Shown here in pieces: positions 18,812-27,915 of a stretch of 64,000 nucleotides of DNA. The stretch comes from Crocinitomicaceae bacterium (GTDB taxonomy: Bacteria; Bacteroidota; Bacteroidia; Flavobacteriales_D; Crocinitomicaceae): the NCBI GenBank assembly GCA_023957475.1, contig JAMLHA010000011.1, forward strand, positions 1 to 64,000, read 5' to 3'. The notes beneath the pieces were generated by a model, which was given only the letters and a program-made list of their open reading frames with translations, did no database searches and was not told the origin of the DNA. Made by a program: the position numbers and the translations under genes. The first letter of the stretch is position 1. The number at the start of each line of letters is the position of its first letter.

Positions 18812-20377
18812 TTATTTCACTTCTTGCATTAATCGCTTGATAAAAGGTGATAAGGCAATGATCAAAACTCCTGCAATAACAGCATAAAGCGCAAAGTCTT
18901 TGTAACCTTGTGAGTATATGGCTAATTTCTCTGCAGAAGAAGCGTTTTCATCAGGCGAAATAGAAGCTCCAAACAATCCAGCAACATATTGTCCATAAGC
19001 AGATGCTAAGAACCACATTCCCATCATAAATCCTTGTAAGCGTGGAATGGCTAACTTTGTCATCAACGACAATCCAATAGGAGAAAGGGCTAATTCACCA
19101 AATGTTACGATTAAATAACCCAAGGTAAAAATGTCCAACGAAGCAATACCTGCTTCTAAACCAAAGAATTGGCCTGTATAAAACGTGTAAAATGCCAATC
19201 CAAGTAATAAAAAACCAATTCCAAACTTGATCACTCCATTTGGTTCTGCTTTACGTTTGGATAACCACAACCAAAATAAACCTACCAATGGAGCAAAAAT
19301 GATAACAAAGAGCGAGTTAGCAGAGTTATTGACCATATTGGGATCAACACCATCAATTCCAATTAAATTTTTGTTCAAATGCTCGGCTGCATACAATGAA
19401 AGAGAACCTCCTGCTTGTTCAAAAATTGCCCAAAAAACAATCGAGAAAACAATAAAGATCAACCCAGCAAAGAGTTTGTTGCGCTCTTCTTTTGTAACTT
19501 TAGTCATTTCATAGCCGAGATAAACCAAACTAAAAGGACCAATAAAATACATAAAATAGTCTGTATATCGTGTGTTTGAAACCATTAGGATGATGATTGG
19601 AATTACAGCCAACGCACCAATATAAACAGCATATTCGTACCATCTTTTTGATTTGTGTTTTTCAAAATCAATTGGAGGTAAACCGATAGGACCCAATTCT
19701 CTTCGTGTGAAAATAAAAATTAACAAACTGATCATCATAACAAAGGCCACTAATCCAAATGCAACATTCCATCTTAAATGTTCTGGAATCACTGATGATA
19801 AAATCTCACCTTTTCCAACTCCAATCATTAGCAATCCACCAAAGAAAGCACCGATATTAATTCCCGAATAGAATAAAGAGAATCCAGCGTCACGACGGTT
19901 GTCATCGGCTTTGTACAATTGTCCAACCATAGAAGAAATATTCGGTTTGAAGAAACCAGTTCCAATGATTAAGAATGCCAATCCTGTGAAGAAAAATTCA
20001 TGCGGGTTGATCATTAGGATGATACTTCCGACAATCATTAATAAACCACCCCAAAATAGTGACTTTCTAAAACCTAAAATTTTATCGGCAAACATTCCTC
20101 CAATGAATGTGAAAGCATATACCCATGATTGTGTGGCTCCGTATTGAAGATTTGCCACATCTTTTTCCATAAATAAGTGATAAACCATGAAGTAGGTGAG
20201 CATACCTCGCATTCCGTAAAATGAAAAGCGTTCCCACATTTCAGAAAAGAATAAATGCCAAAGTTGCTTTGGGTATTTTCCTTTAAAATTTTGAATTTTT
20301 TCTAATTCTTTATCTACAATTGGCTGATTGTCATTATTTAAATTTGAGTCTATGATTTGATCGGTAGTATCGCTCAT
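18812..20377 (-). CDS. POT family proton-dependent oligopeptide transporter (1 of 3)
   Basis: A 521-residue inner-membrane symporter for di- and tripeptides, with 12-14 hydrophobic helices. The POT/PTR ExxER motif is in FFSEMWERFSFYGMR, and the second signature is FKPNISSMVGQLY. The proton-coupling Glu/Arg cluster is therefore present. A cytoplasmic N-terminal tail of about 35 polar residues precedes helix 1. It is the last of three tandem POT genes on this strand and is separated from the second by a terminator, so it is probably transcribed separately. Confidence 0.93.
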   Translation of the reverse strand: MSDTTDQIIDSNLNNDNQPIVDKELEKIQNFKGKYPKQLWHLFFSEMWERFSFYGMRGMLTYFMVYHLFMEKDVANLQYGATQSWVYAFTFIGGMFADKILGFRKSLFWGGLLMIVGSIILMINPHEFFFTGLAFLIIGTGFFKPNISSMVGQLYKADDNRRDAGFSLFYSGINIGAFFGGLLMIGVGKGEILSSVIPEHLRWNVAFGLVAFVMMISLLIFIFTRRELGPIGLPPIDFEKHKSKRWYEYAVYIGALAVIPIIILMVSNTRYTDYFMYFIGPFSLVYLGYEMTKVTKEERNKLFAGLIFIVFSIVFWAIFEQAGGSLSLYAAEHLNKNLIGIDGVDPNMVNNSANSLFVIIFAPLVGLFWLWLSKRKAEPNGVIKFGIGFLLLGLAFYTFYTGQFFGLEAGIASLDIFTLGYLIVTFGELALSPIGLSLMTKLAIPRLQGFMMGMWFLASAYGQYVAGLFGASISPDENASSAEKLAIYSQGYKDFALYAVIAGVLIIALSPFIKRLMQEVK

Positions 20378-20397
20378 GTTGTTAAGATTAAATAAAA

Positions 20398-20427
20398 AAA
20401 GTCCCTAACAAAGTTGTTAGAGACTTT
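20398..20427 (-). terminator. Terminator between POT genes 2 and 1
   Basis: On the minus strand AAAGTCTCTAAC pairs with GTTAGGGACTTT around a 6-nt loop. A T-run follows, and it lies just after the stop of the gene at 20450. Confidence 0.85.
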
Positions 20428-20449
20428 AAATGTATGAAAAAATTTAATT

Positions 20450-21847
20450 TTATTTTACTCCGTGCATCATTTTTCCGATAAACTTATTCAATGAGATGAG
20501 TAATAAACCACAAATCATGACGAAAATAGCGATAAACGTAAATATTTGACCAGCTCCTAAAGTTTCAACAACCGATGCTAAGTAACCACCGATGAAGTTA
20601 GCCACCGATGAAGATAACATCCATACAGCCATCAAGATAGAAGCTAATTTTGGTGGAGCTAATTTTGTTACTACAGATAATCCAACAGGAGATAGACACA
20701 GCTCACCAATAGTGTGCAATAAATATGTCATAATTAACCACATCAAAGCAGCTTTATTTGTTTCGTCTTCAATGCTACCATTTGCACTTCTTTCACCAAC
20801 TGCCCCCAACATAAATAAAAATCCTAAACCAAGAATCACCATACCTACACCCATTTTTACAGGAGTAGATAAACGTTTACCTAACTTAGAATTCCAGAAA
20901 ATAGCAAACAAAGGTGCCAATGTTACGATGAAAATAGGATTTACAGATTGAAACCACGATGTTGGTATTTCAAATCCACCAACAGTTCTATTAATGAATT
21001 TATCGGTATAAAGCGATAAAGAAGAGCCTGCTTGTTCAAAACCAGCCCAGAAGAATACAGCAAATGCAAATAAGATAAAGATAACAGTGATACGTTGTTT
21101 TTCTTGATCATTGCTTAACATTTCACCAGTCTCAGGGTTTATAGATGCAACCACTTCTACATTCTCAGTTGCGGCATCTTTTTTGGATGCAATAGGCTTC
21201 TTACCTAAATCACCCAAGTATTTTTGACCCAATGTATTGAATATTATTTGACCAAATAACATCCCTACACCAGAAGCTAAGAAACCGTAACGGTAGCCAT
21301 AAGCGATTGTTCCATCAGCATTTTCGGTCATGAATAAATTATCAGTAAAATAACCGATAACGAAAGGTGCAATTAATGCTCCTAAGTTAATTCCCATGTA
21401 AAAAATGGAAAACGCAGAATCTCTTCTACTGTCACCATCTTTGTATAATCCACCAACCAATGTAGAAATATTGGGTTTAAAGAATCCATTACCAATAATT
21501 AATAAAAATAATCCAAGGTATAATCCTGTCATATTTGTTAGTGCAAACAAAGTAAACTGTCCTAACATCATGGTGATACCACCAATGGTAATAGACAAGC
21601 GTTTTCCTAAGTATTTATCAGCTAACCAACCACCAATTAAAGGAGTAAAATACACCAATCCAGTAAAATATCCATACAATAGTGTTGCCTCTTGCGGATC
21701 CATTGCCAAACCACCTTCAAATAACTTTTTTGTTAAATAAAGAATTAAGATGGCACGCATTCCATAATAACTGAAACGCTCCCACATTTCGGTAAAAAAC
21801 AAAAGATATAAACCTTTTGGATGCCCTTTTTCTACAGTTGTACTCAT
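20450..21847 (-). CDS. POT family proton-dependent oligopeptide transporter (2 of 3)
   Basis: A 465-residue POT transporter with the ExxER motif in FFTEMWERFSYYGMR and the signature FKPNISTLVGGLY. It is the shortest of the three and closest to the canonical bacterial Dtp size. A cytoplasmic loop near residues 210-245 is rich in charged residues. It has its own terminator downstream and about 240 nt of AT-rich spacer upstream in which I see no gene. Confidence 0.93.
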   Translation of the reverse strand: MSTTVEKGHPKGLYLLFFTEMWERFSYYGMRAILILYLTKKLFEGGLAMDPQEATLLYGYFTGLVYFTPLIGGWLADKYLGKRLSITIGGITMMLGQFTLFALTNMTGLYLGLFLLIIGNGFFKPNISTLVGGLYKDGDSRRDSAFSIFYMGINLGALIAPFVIGYFTDNLFMTENADGTIAYGYRYGFLASGVGMLFGQIIFNTLGQKYLGDLGKKPIASKKDAATENVEVVASINPETGEMLSNDQEKQRITVIFILFAFAVFFWAGFEQAGSSLSLYTDKFINRTVGGFEIPTSWFQSVNPIFIVTLAPLFAIFWNSKLGKRLSTPVKMGVGMVILGLGFLFMLGAVGERSANGSIEDETNKAALMWLIMTYLLHTIGELCLSPVGLSVVTKLAPPKLASILMAVWMLSSSVANFIGGYLASVVETLGAGQIFTFIAIFVMICGLLLISLNKFIGKMMHGVK

Positions 21848-22084
21848 TTTTTAGTTTTTATAGTTTTTATTTTTGGAAGTTGTGAAGTTAATAAATTTTG
21901 AAAATAAAACACCAACAACTGAAAGTTTTTAAAAAATCAAACCACTTGTTTTGATATAATCAACTATTTAACAACTTGTTAATCGAAATGTTTATTTGTA
22001 AAATCTTTTCTAATTTTTTTAAATAATTTACATTTTACCAGTTGATAGTGTGATTTTAACTTACTCAAAACAATTCTCAACTTT

Positions 22085-23896
22085 TTATCTCACTCCGTGC
22101 AATAACTTTTTTAGCAATGGGTGCAACAACATGATTAAGACAGCAGCTACTAATGGAATGGCGGTAAACAATAAAAAGAAGTGACTCAATGAATAGTTTT
22201 CTTTAATGATTTGGACTTGTCCACCCAATACTGCCGCCAATTTTTGTGCAATAGCAATGGCTAAATACCAAATACCGTACATAAATGCCAGCATGCGTAC
22301 TGGAACGAGTTTACTCACATACGATAAACCAACAGGAGATATAAATAATTCTCCGATTGTATGGAACAAATAAGTTAGAACCAACCACATCATAGATATT
22401 TTCACTCCTTCAGAAATGCCCCAAGAACCGATAGCTAATACTAAAAAACCAATCGCTACAAAAATTAAACCATAACCATATTTAAAAGCAACGGAAGGAT
22501 TGTGTTTCGAATCCCAAATTTTTGAAATGGATGAAGCTAGTAAAATAATAAAGAAGGAGTTAAGTGTAGAGAACCATGAAACAGTAATTTCGGATGTTTC
22601 AGCTGTAAATTCTTTGTACAACATAGCCAATACAGCAATCCAAATTAAAGCAAAACAGATAAACAAAATAATGTTAGATAGTTTAATTTTATCCCATGTA
22701 GCTTTTGCTAATTTAAACAATACCCATGAAATGATGGATAATGGAACAACAGCTAGTAAGGTGTTGACACTATTAAAAATCGTTAGTGTACTACCTTCCA
22801 ACGAACGATCTACGTAATCTCTTGCCACAATCATCAATGAAGATGCTCCTTGTTCAAAACTCATAAAAAAGAACAGCAATGAAGCTGCTAAAATAATGAT
22901 ACCAAACATTCTGTCTCTTACGACCTTTCCATAACGAAGTATTCGACTGATTAATAGATAGAAAAACAACAAAAGCGTCACTATGATTACAACAAATTGC
23001 CCTCTAAAAACACCTCCATTTGAAGTGGAAATATCTAAGAACTTAAACATGTCTAAATCTGGTATGTTTTTTGATATAGGATCATTAAAGGCATACATCA
23101 AACCTAATATTGAGACAACAATGATTAAAGCAATGTCTTTCTTTTTAAATGGGTTTCTGATTTTTTCATCAGGATGGTTGTATTGTTCTTCCTCTTCTTT
23201 TGGAATTTCTTCGTCTAATAGATCTTCTAATTGAATTTTTGTTTGCTTTTTCAAATCACCAACTGTTCCAAACAAAGGTTTTGCCAACCAAAACTGAATC
23301 GTTCCTAAAAGCATAAAAATTCCAGCCAAACCAAAACCATAATGCCAACCAAAACGCTCAGCAAAATAACCGCATAGCATCATCCCGAAGAAAGCACCAG
23401 CATTTACCCCCATGTAAAAAATCGTGTAACCTCCGTCTTTCTTTTCTGGAAAATCTTTGTACATCTCACCAATTATAGAAGGCATATTGGGTTTGAAAAA
23501 ACCAGTTCCCAATACCAAACACGCCAATCCAATGAAGAAAGTAACGTTGCTCTCAATAGCCATACTTGCGTGACCGAGTGTCATAATCACTGCACCCAAG
23601 ATAACAGATTTCCATGAACCTAATAATTTATCGGCTATTATTCCACCAAATACAGGAGTGATGTAGAGCAACATAACATACGTACCGTAAAGTGCTGAAG
23701 CAGATTCAACCGTCCAGCCAAGTCCAGAACGTGTATCACCAAAAATAACAGCAGCTGTTAGGTACTGAATTAATAATACTCGCATTCCGTAAAAGGAAAA
23801 ACGTTCCCACATTTCTGTAAAGAACAATACAAAAAGTCCACTTGGGTGACCTAAAACTTTTGATTGGAAAAATCCAGCATTGCTTGTTGCACTCAT
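22085..23896 (-). CDS. POT family oligopeptide transporter (3 of 3), long form
   Basis: A 603-residue POT transporter with ExxER in FFTEMWERFSFYGMR and the signature FKPNMPSIIGEMY. It is longer than its neighbours because of a charged cytoplasmic insert (about residues 215-260, EDLLDEEIPKEEEEQ) and extra helices in the centre. Divergence among the three copies suggests different peptide specificities rather than recent duplication. A degenerate -7 box (TATTTTCG) lies upstream. Confidence 0.92.
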   Translation of the reverse strand: MSATSNAGFFQSKVLGHPSGLFVLFFTEMWERFSFYGMRVLLIQYLTAAVIFGDTRSGLGWTVESASALYGTYVMLLYITPVFGGIIADKLLGSWKSVILGAVIMTLGHASMAIESNVTFFIGLACLVLGTGFFKPNMPSIIGEMYKDFPEKKDGGYTIFYMGVNAGAFFGMMLCGYFAERFGWHYGFGLAGIFMLLGTIQFWLAKPLFGTVGDLKKQTKIQLEDLLDEEIPKEEEEQYNHPDEKIRNPFKKKDIALIIVVSILGLMYAFNDPISKNIPDLDMFKFLDISTSNGGVFRGQFVVIIVTLLLFFYLLISRILRYGKVVRDRMFGIIILAASLLFFFMSFEQGASSLMIVARDYVDRSLEGSTLTIFNSVNTLLAVVPLSIISWVLFKLAKATWDKIKLSNIILFICFALIWIAVLAMLYKEFTAETSEITVSWFSTLNSFFIILLASSISKIWDSKHNPSVAFKYGYGLIFVAIGFLVLAIGSWGISEGVKISMMWLVLTYLFHTIGELFISPVGLSYVSKLVPVRMLAFMYGIWYLAIAIAQKLAAVLGGQVQIIKENYSLSHFFLLFTAIPLVAAVLIMLLHPLLKKLLHGVR

Positions 23897-24062
23897 TTGT
23901 TGATGATTTTACTTTATAAAAGTTCCGAAAATAGGAATTATTTTCGAATAAAATACTTTTATCACATGACATGTTGGATTAAGTGAGTTTAAAGTCGATG
24001 ATTGTAAATCAAAATTACTCTGGTAAGATTAATAAAAAAGTGAATGATAGCACCTAACAAAG

Positions 24063-24106
24063 CGGAGAATGTGCGAGATTCACTCACACATTCTCCGTTT
24101 TTTTTT
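24063..24106. terminator. Strong hairpin with T-run on the plus strand
   Basis: CGGAGAATGTG (24063-24073) pairs perfectly with CACATTCTCCG (24087-24097), followed by nine T residues on the plus strand. The only gene that ends nearby is the minus-strand gene at 24132. Its orientation therefore suggests a bidirectional element or protection from antisense transcription. Confidence 0.7.
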
Positions 24107-24131
24107 GAAGCATAACCTACCGATTATTGGA

Positions 24132-25301
24132 TTATGCTTTTCTAATTATACTTGATTTTAGTACAATTTCACCTTTGTGAATTATAAATTCTTCATTGCC
24201 TAATTTGAATACTTGACCTTCAGAAAGTTTTATTAAATTATCCAAATCTTTTTCTATCGTGTGAACAGACCCACCAGTCATTCGGGCAAGATTTAAATAT
24301 TGGACGTTTAATCTAAATGAAGTGCCACATAAAACAACCCGTACAGGTATTTTTATTTTAGAGGCCAATTCAAAATCACGTAAATCAGCAAAGTTATCAG
24401 CAATCAAGATGAGTTCTTTGGAATTAGGAAACAACTCTTGTGCTTTTAAAAGTGCTTCTATACCATTTTCTTCAGCGTCACCACTACAACCTTTGGAAAC
24501 AGCATCTAATAATAAGGCTCGGTATTCATCGTATAAATTGGTTGATTTGTTATAAATACCACCTGTTTTACCGATGACTTTAAATTCATTGGGTATCCCG
24601 TCGCCATCATTGAAAAATACAATATTGCAATTTTCTCTTCGATTCATTTTTAATAAAAACCAATAAGCTGTTTGAGCAATATATGGATACATGCTGCATG
24701 TGACATCGGCTATAATTGTAGGGTTTTTCCATTGTTTGTTTCTTCTAAAAGTGGCGATTACAGTTGAATCGGTAAAAATTTTTAAGTCTTTTTCTGTTAT
24801 TTTAGCATTTTCGTCAGCTGGTAAATTTTGATATTCTGTTTGTTCTTTTTGACTCAACGCATTGTTTTGCGGTGCAACGTAGTAGATAACAACACCGTGA
24901 AATAGTAATTTTGCTTCGGCTTCGTTTTTGCACGACATTTGTCGAACTAATCGCCAATTGATGTCTTTGTTTTTTACTAAATCAGGTCTGATTTCCAATG
25001 ATTTTTGAACACGTTTGCGATTCAATTCTACCATATCAATTTCCTTTGGAAAATTGGTAAATACCAAATCTACCTGAATAATTTTAGCATTTTTGATTTC
25101 ACTTTTGTTCATGATCGATAAAACAGAAGATTCACCAAAAGCCATATTCACCACAGCAACTTCTAAATAGGAGTTCGGTATTCGATAAGTTGCGGTTTTC
25201 TTTTCTGGTAAATTTAGAATGTCGTTAATAGTGCGAACATTGTTTTGTGTAAACACACTCCCGTGCGCCAACAACAAGAAGGAGAGAAATAAGGGTTTCA
25301 T
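24132..25301 (-). CDS. Secreted vWA-like protein of unknown function
   Basis: A 389-residue exported protein with signal peptide residues 1-18 (MKPLFLSFLLLAHGSVFT). The central and C-terminal part (about 190-350) looks like a von Willebrand A fold. It opens with IIADVTCSMYPYI, a DxTxS variant of the MIDAS motif, and later has ELILIADNFADLRD. The N-terminal part is unrecognised. The ATG at 25301 is preferred to 25355 because it begins the signal peptide. It is monocistronic. Confidence 0.78.
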   Translation of the reverse strand: MKPLFLSFLLLAHGSVFTQNNVRTINDILNLPEKKTATYRIPNSYLEVAVVNMAFGESSVLSIMNKSEIKNAKIIQVDLVFTNFPKEIDMVELNRKRVQKSLEIRPDLVKNKDINWRLVRQMSCKNEAEAKLLFHGVVIYYVAPQNNALSQKEQTEYQNLPADENAKITEKDLKIFTDSTVIATFRRNKQWKNPTIIADVTCSMYPYIAQTAYWFLLKMNRRENCNIVFFNDGDGIPNEFKVIGKTGGIYNKSTNLYDEYRALLLDAVSKGCSGDAEENGIEALLKAQELFPNSKELILIADNFADLRDFELASKIKIPVRVVLCGTSFRLNVQYLNLARMTGGSVHTIEKDLDNLIKLSEGQVFKLGNEEFIIHKGEIVLKSSIIRKA

Positions 25302-25501
25302 GGTTCTGAGTTTATAGTAAATATACAATAAAATTTTTAAATTATTGTATATCAATATGTTAAAATTTAATTGTTAAATTTTTAAAACGTTGTTATGTAT
25401 TTGTTATAAAGTAAGTTAACGATTCAAATTCAGCTGAAAAAAAAATTAATATAAAAAACTAACAAAATGGACCTATTTGTTAAATTTTTGGATTTAACTA
25501 G

Positions 25502-25509
25502 TATCTTTA
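25502..25509 (+). promoter_or_regulatory. -7 box TATCTTTA, leaderless start
   Basis: It lies 4 nt before the ATG at 25514, with a TTTG at 25476-25479 at a suitable -33 distance. The transcript would start at about the ATG itself. Confidence 0.65.
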
Positions 25510-25513
25510 CCTT

Positions 25514-26140
25514 ATGATTATTGATATTCATACTCACTGCAAACAAATTAAAGATTATTCTGTTTTCAATGCGTTCCTTGAAAAGACAGACGTTGTATGC
25601 TCGTATGGAATTCATCCTTGGTATGCAGAACAATTTACATGGGAAAATTTTTTGTTGTTAGAAAAATTGGTGCAGCAAGAAAATTGTGTTGCTATTGGCG
25701 AATGTGGTTTGGATAAAAACACTACAGTTGATTGGTCCATTCAAACTGCTTGTTTTGAAGCCCAGATTCAGTTGTCAGAAAAATTCCAAAAACCGCTTAT
25801 TATTCATTGTGTGAAAGCAATCCAGGAATTAATTTTGTTAAAAAGACGCTTTCAACCAAAACAACCATGGATTTTTCATGGATTTCGTAAAACAGGTGTT
25901 TTACAACAATTATTGGATGAAGGGTTCTACATTAGTATTGGTCATGCTTTATTCATCGATAATCAGTTGCAAGAAGCGGTTAAGCATCTTTCTTTGCAGC
26001 AACTGTTTTTAGAAACAGATGACAAGGAATTTCCAATTTTTCAGTTGTATGAAAAAGTAGCTGAAATAAAAGATGTTGCTTTATCAGAAGTTGAAAAACA
26101 AATAGAAATGAACTTTCGAAAGATGATTCATCATAACTAA
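25514..26140 (+). CDS. TatD family metal-dependent hydrolase
   Basis: A 208-residue TIM-barrel hydrolase of the TatD DNase family. The metal site is visible: H6 and H8 in DIHTHC, Glu in IGECGLD, His in LIIHCVKA, His in IFHGFRK and Asp in LETDD. It is shorter than the usual 250-260 residues because loops are trimmed, but no catalytic residue is obviously missing. The -7 box immediately before the ATG fixes the start. Confidence 0.88.
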   Translation: MIIDIHTHCKQIKDYSVFNAFLEKTDVVCSYGIHPWYAEQFTWENFLLLEKLVQQENCVAIGECGLDKNTTVDWSIQTACFEAQIQLSEKFQKPLIIHCVKAIQELILLKRRFQPKQPWIFHGFRKTGVLQQLLDEGFYISIGHALFIDNQLQEAVKHLSLQQLFLETDDKEFPIFQLYEKVAEIKDVALSEVEKQIEMNFRKMIHHN

Positions 26141-26148
26141 AAACTTAT

Positions 26149-26156
26149 TACTTTTG
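26149..26156 (+). promoter_or_regulatory. -7 box TACTTTTG
   Basis: A perfect TAnnTTTG 16 nt before the GTG at 26173. Confidence 0.55.
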
Positions 26157-26172
26157 GTCAAAATTTATCATA

Positions 26173-26904
26173 GTGGGAAACTGGTTAGAACGTTCTGAAT
26201 TGTTAATGGGCAAAGAAGCCCTTGAAAAATTAAAACAATCACATGTGTTGGTTGTTGGATTGGGAGGTGTTGGTTCTTTTGCGGCTGAATTTATCGCACG
26301 TTCAGGCGTGGGAAAGATGACCATCATTGATGGTGACGTGTTTGATGAATCAAATAAAAACCGTCAATTGATGGCAATGGACTCTACGATTGGTAAAAAT
26401 AAGGCTGCTGTTTTGGGCGAAAAATTGAAAGACATTAATGCAGAATTGGATTTAACCATTATTGATGAATTTGTTGTGCCTGATAGGGTTTGGGAAATTT
26501 TAGAAGAAACAAAACCCGATTTTGTGATGGATTGCATTGATTCTGTTAGCCCAAAAATTGAGTGGATTGCTGCTTGTTTGCGTTTGAAAATTAGAATTAT
26601 CACCCATTTAGGAGCAGGTGGTAAAATGGATCCTTTTGCGGTTAAAATTGCTCGATTAACAGCTACTTATAATTGTAAATTGGCAGCGCATCTTAAAGAT
26701 AGATTGCGTAGAAGGGGTATCGATACCAAGCGAGTAAGAGCAGTCTTTTCAAGTGAATTGCAGCGCAAAGACTCGTTGAAAATGACCGATGGAAGCAATT
26801 TTAAAAAGTCATTTTATGGTACTTCGCCCTATATTCCGGCATTGTTCGGATTAATGGGTGCTGCCGAAGTGATTAAATATTTGAGCGGGCAAGAAAAGTT
26901 TTAA
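26173..26904 (+). CDS. tcdA: tRNA threonylcarbamoyladenosine dehydratase
   Basis: A ThiF/MoeB-type E1-like enzyme that cyclises t6A37 to ct6A in tRNAs using ATP. The nucleotide-binding glycine motif is VVGLGGVGSFAAEFIARSG, followed by DGDVFDESNKNRQ with the conserved Asn-Arg-Gln. The 243 residues match TcdA/YgdL, and the family-typical RRRGI and SPYIPALFGLMGA segments are present. The GTG start is supported by the upstream -7 box and gives WLERSELL, as in relatives. Its end overlaps the convergent gene by 4 nt. Confidence 0.9.
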   Translation: MGNWLERSELLMGKEALEKLKQSHVLVVGLGGVGSFAAEFIARSGVGKMTIIDGDVFDESNKNRQLMAMDSTIGKNKAAVLGEKLKDINAELDLTIIDEFVVPDRVWEILEETKPDFVMDCIDSVSPKIEWIAACLRLKIRIITHLGAGGKMDPFAVKIARLTATYNCKLAAHLKDRLRRRGIDTKRVRAVFSSELQRKDSLKMTDGSNFKKSFYGTSPYIPALFGLMGAAEVIKYLSGQEKF

Positions 26905-27239
26905 TCAATATCAAAACGTTTTAAATCAGATTGAAGTGCATCCAATACGGTTGTTCCTTCAATCACATGGAACCATTGATGAAATAATTCTTCAGAAATT
27001 TTAGGGTGGTCATCTACGTTCTCTGTTACCATGTTTAATTCATTAAGAAAAATCTTTTTGTAGTGACTTTTAATGACATGTTCTGTTTCAATAAAGTCTT
27101 CTTCGATTAAGTAGATGGTCGGTTCTACTTCATCATTTTCATCAAAATAGATGTCTTCTTCAAAATTATTTGCCCAATCAAAAAATGGTTGTTTGGGAGA
27201 GACAATTAAAAATCCGCGATTTACTATTTTCATATTCAT
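26901..27239 (-). CDS. Hypothetical acidic protein
   Basis: A 112-residue, strongly acidic cytoplasmic protein (runs such as NNFEEDIYFDENDEVEP) with no recognised domain. Its ATG directly abuts the stop of the upstream lipoprotein gene, and its end overlaps tcdA by 4 nt. Such tight packing supports it being real. Function unknown. Confidence 0.7.
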   Translation of the reverse strand: MNMKIVNRGFLIVSPKQPFFDWANNFEEDIYFDENDEVEPTIYLIEEDFIETEHVIKSHYKKIFLNELNMVTENVDDHPKISEELFHQWFHVIEGTTVLDALQSDLKRFDID

Positions 27240-27875
27240 TTAGTTTTGGAGATTTGTTGTAGTTATATCTAGTTCTTTTTTATTTTTATAAGAACTCCAT
27301 ACGGCTTTTCCTGCTTTATTTTGTGTAATGATAAAAAACCATTTACTTGTTTCGTCTTTAAAATAAAATTTCTTCCATTTTTTAAGTTCATTGATTCCAA
27401 TTTCAGCCGATTGAAGTTGTACAATAGAAGTGTCGTTTTGTAGAATTAATAAAGCATTTCGTTGCATATTTGCCGATTTTTTTAATTCAATCATGTTGCA
27501 ATCTTTTCCAAAACAGTTCATCCAATTTAAAAAGGCAGCCATTGTTTTTGTAGAGTCTTTAAATGTCCAACGGTTGTAATGAACAGCCTTTCCATCTAAC
27601 CAATAATCAAATTTTTCTGTAGAAAGTGGAGAAAATCGTTCGGGTATTGTTAAATCTTCATTGATAGACACAGAATCCCAAGTAATATTCATTTCCTTTA
27701 ATTCATTAATATTCAAAGATGTACGATAAATTTCTTTCTCTGTTTCTTGTTGTTGCTTAGGTTGTTGATCTACTTTTGCTTTTGGCATGATTTCATCCAA
27801 ACTCACTGTTTCCTCGCTTTTTGGAGTACACGATGCAACAATAATTAATACACAATAGAAAAACACCAACCTCAT
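27240..27875 (-). CDS. Lipoprotein of unknown function
   Basis: A 211-residue protein with a lipoprotein signal (MRLVFFYCVLIIVASC, lipobox IVASC at 12-16), then a Lys/Glu/Gln-rich linker and a mixed alpha/beta domain. No family is recognised. It lies 40 nt downstream of the L,D-transpeptidase gene and directly before the 112-residue gene, forming a probable envelope-related operon. A CAACTTTG near-match to the -7 box upstream could give it its own promoter. Confidence 0.78.
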   Translation of the reverse strand: MRLVFFYCVLIIVASCTPKSEETVSLDEIMPKAKVDQQPKQQQETEKEIYRTSLNINELKEMNITWDSVSINEDLTIPERFSPLSTEKFDYWLDGKAVHYNRWTFKDSTKTMAAFLNWMNCFGKDCNMIELKKSANMQRNALLILQNDTSIVQLQSAEIGINELKKWKKFYFKDETSKWFFIITQNKAGKAVWSSYKNKKELDITTTNLQN

Positions 27876-27915
27876 TTCAATTATTTTTACAAAGTTGAGA
27901 AATAGATTTGAATTT

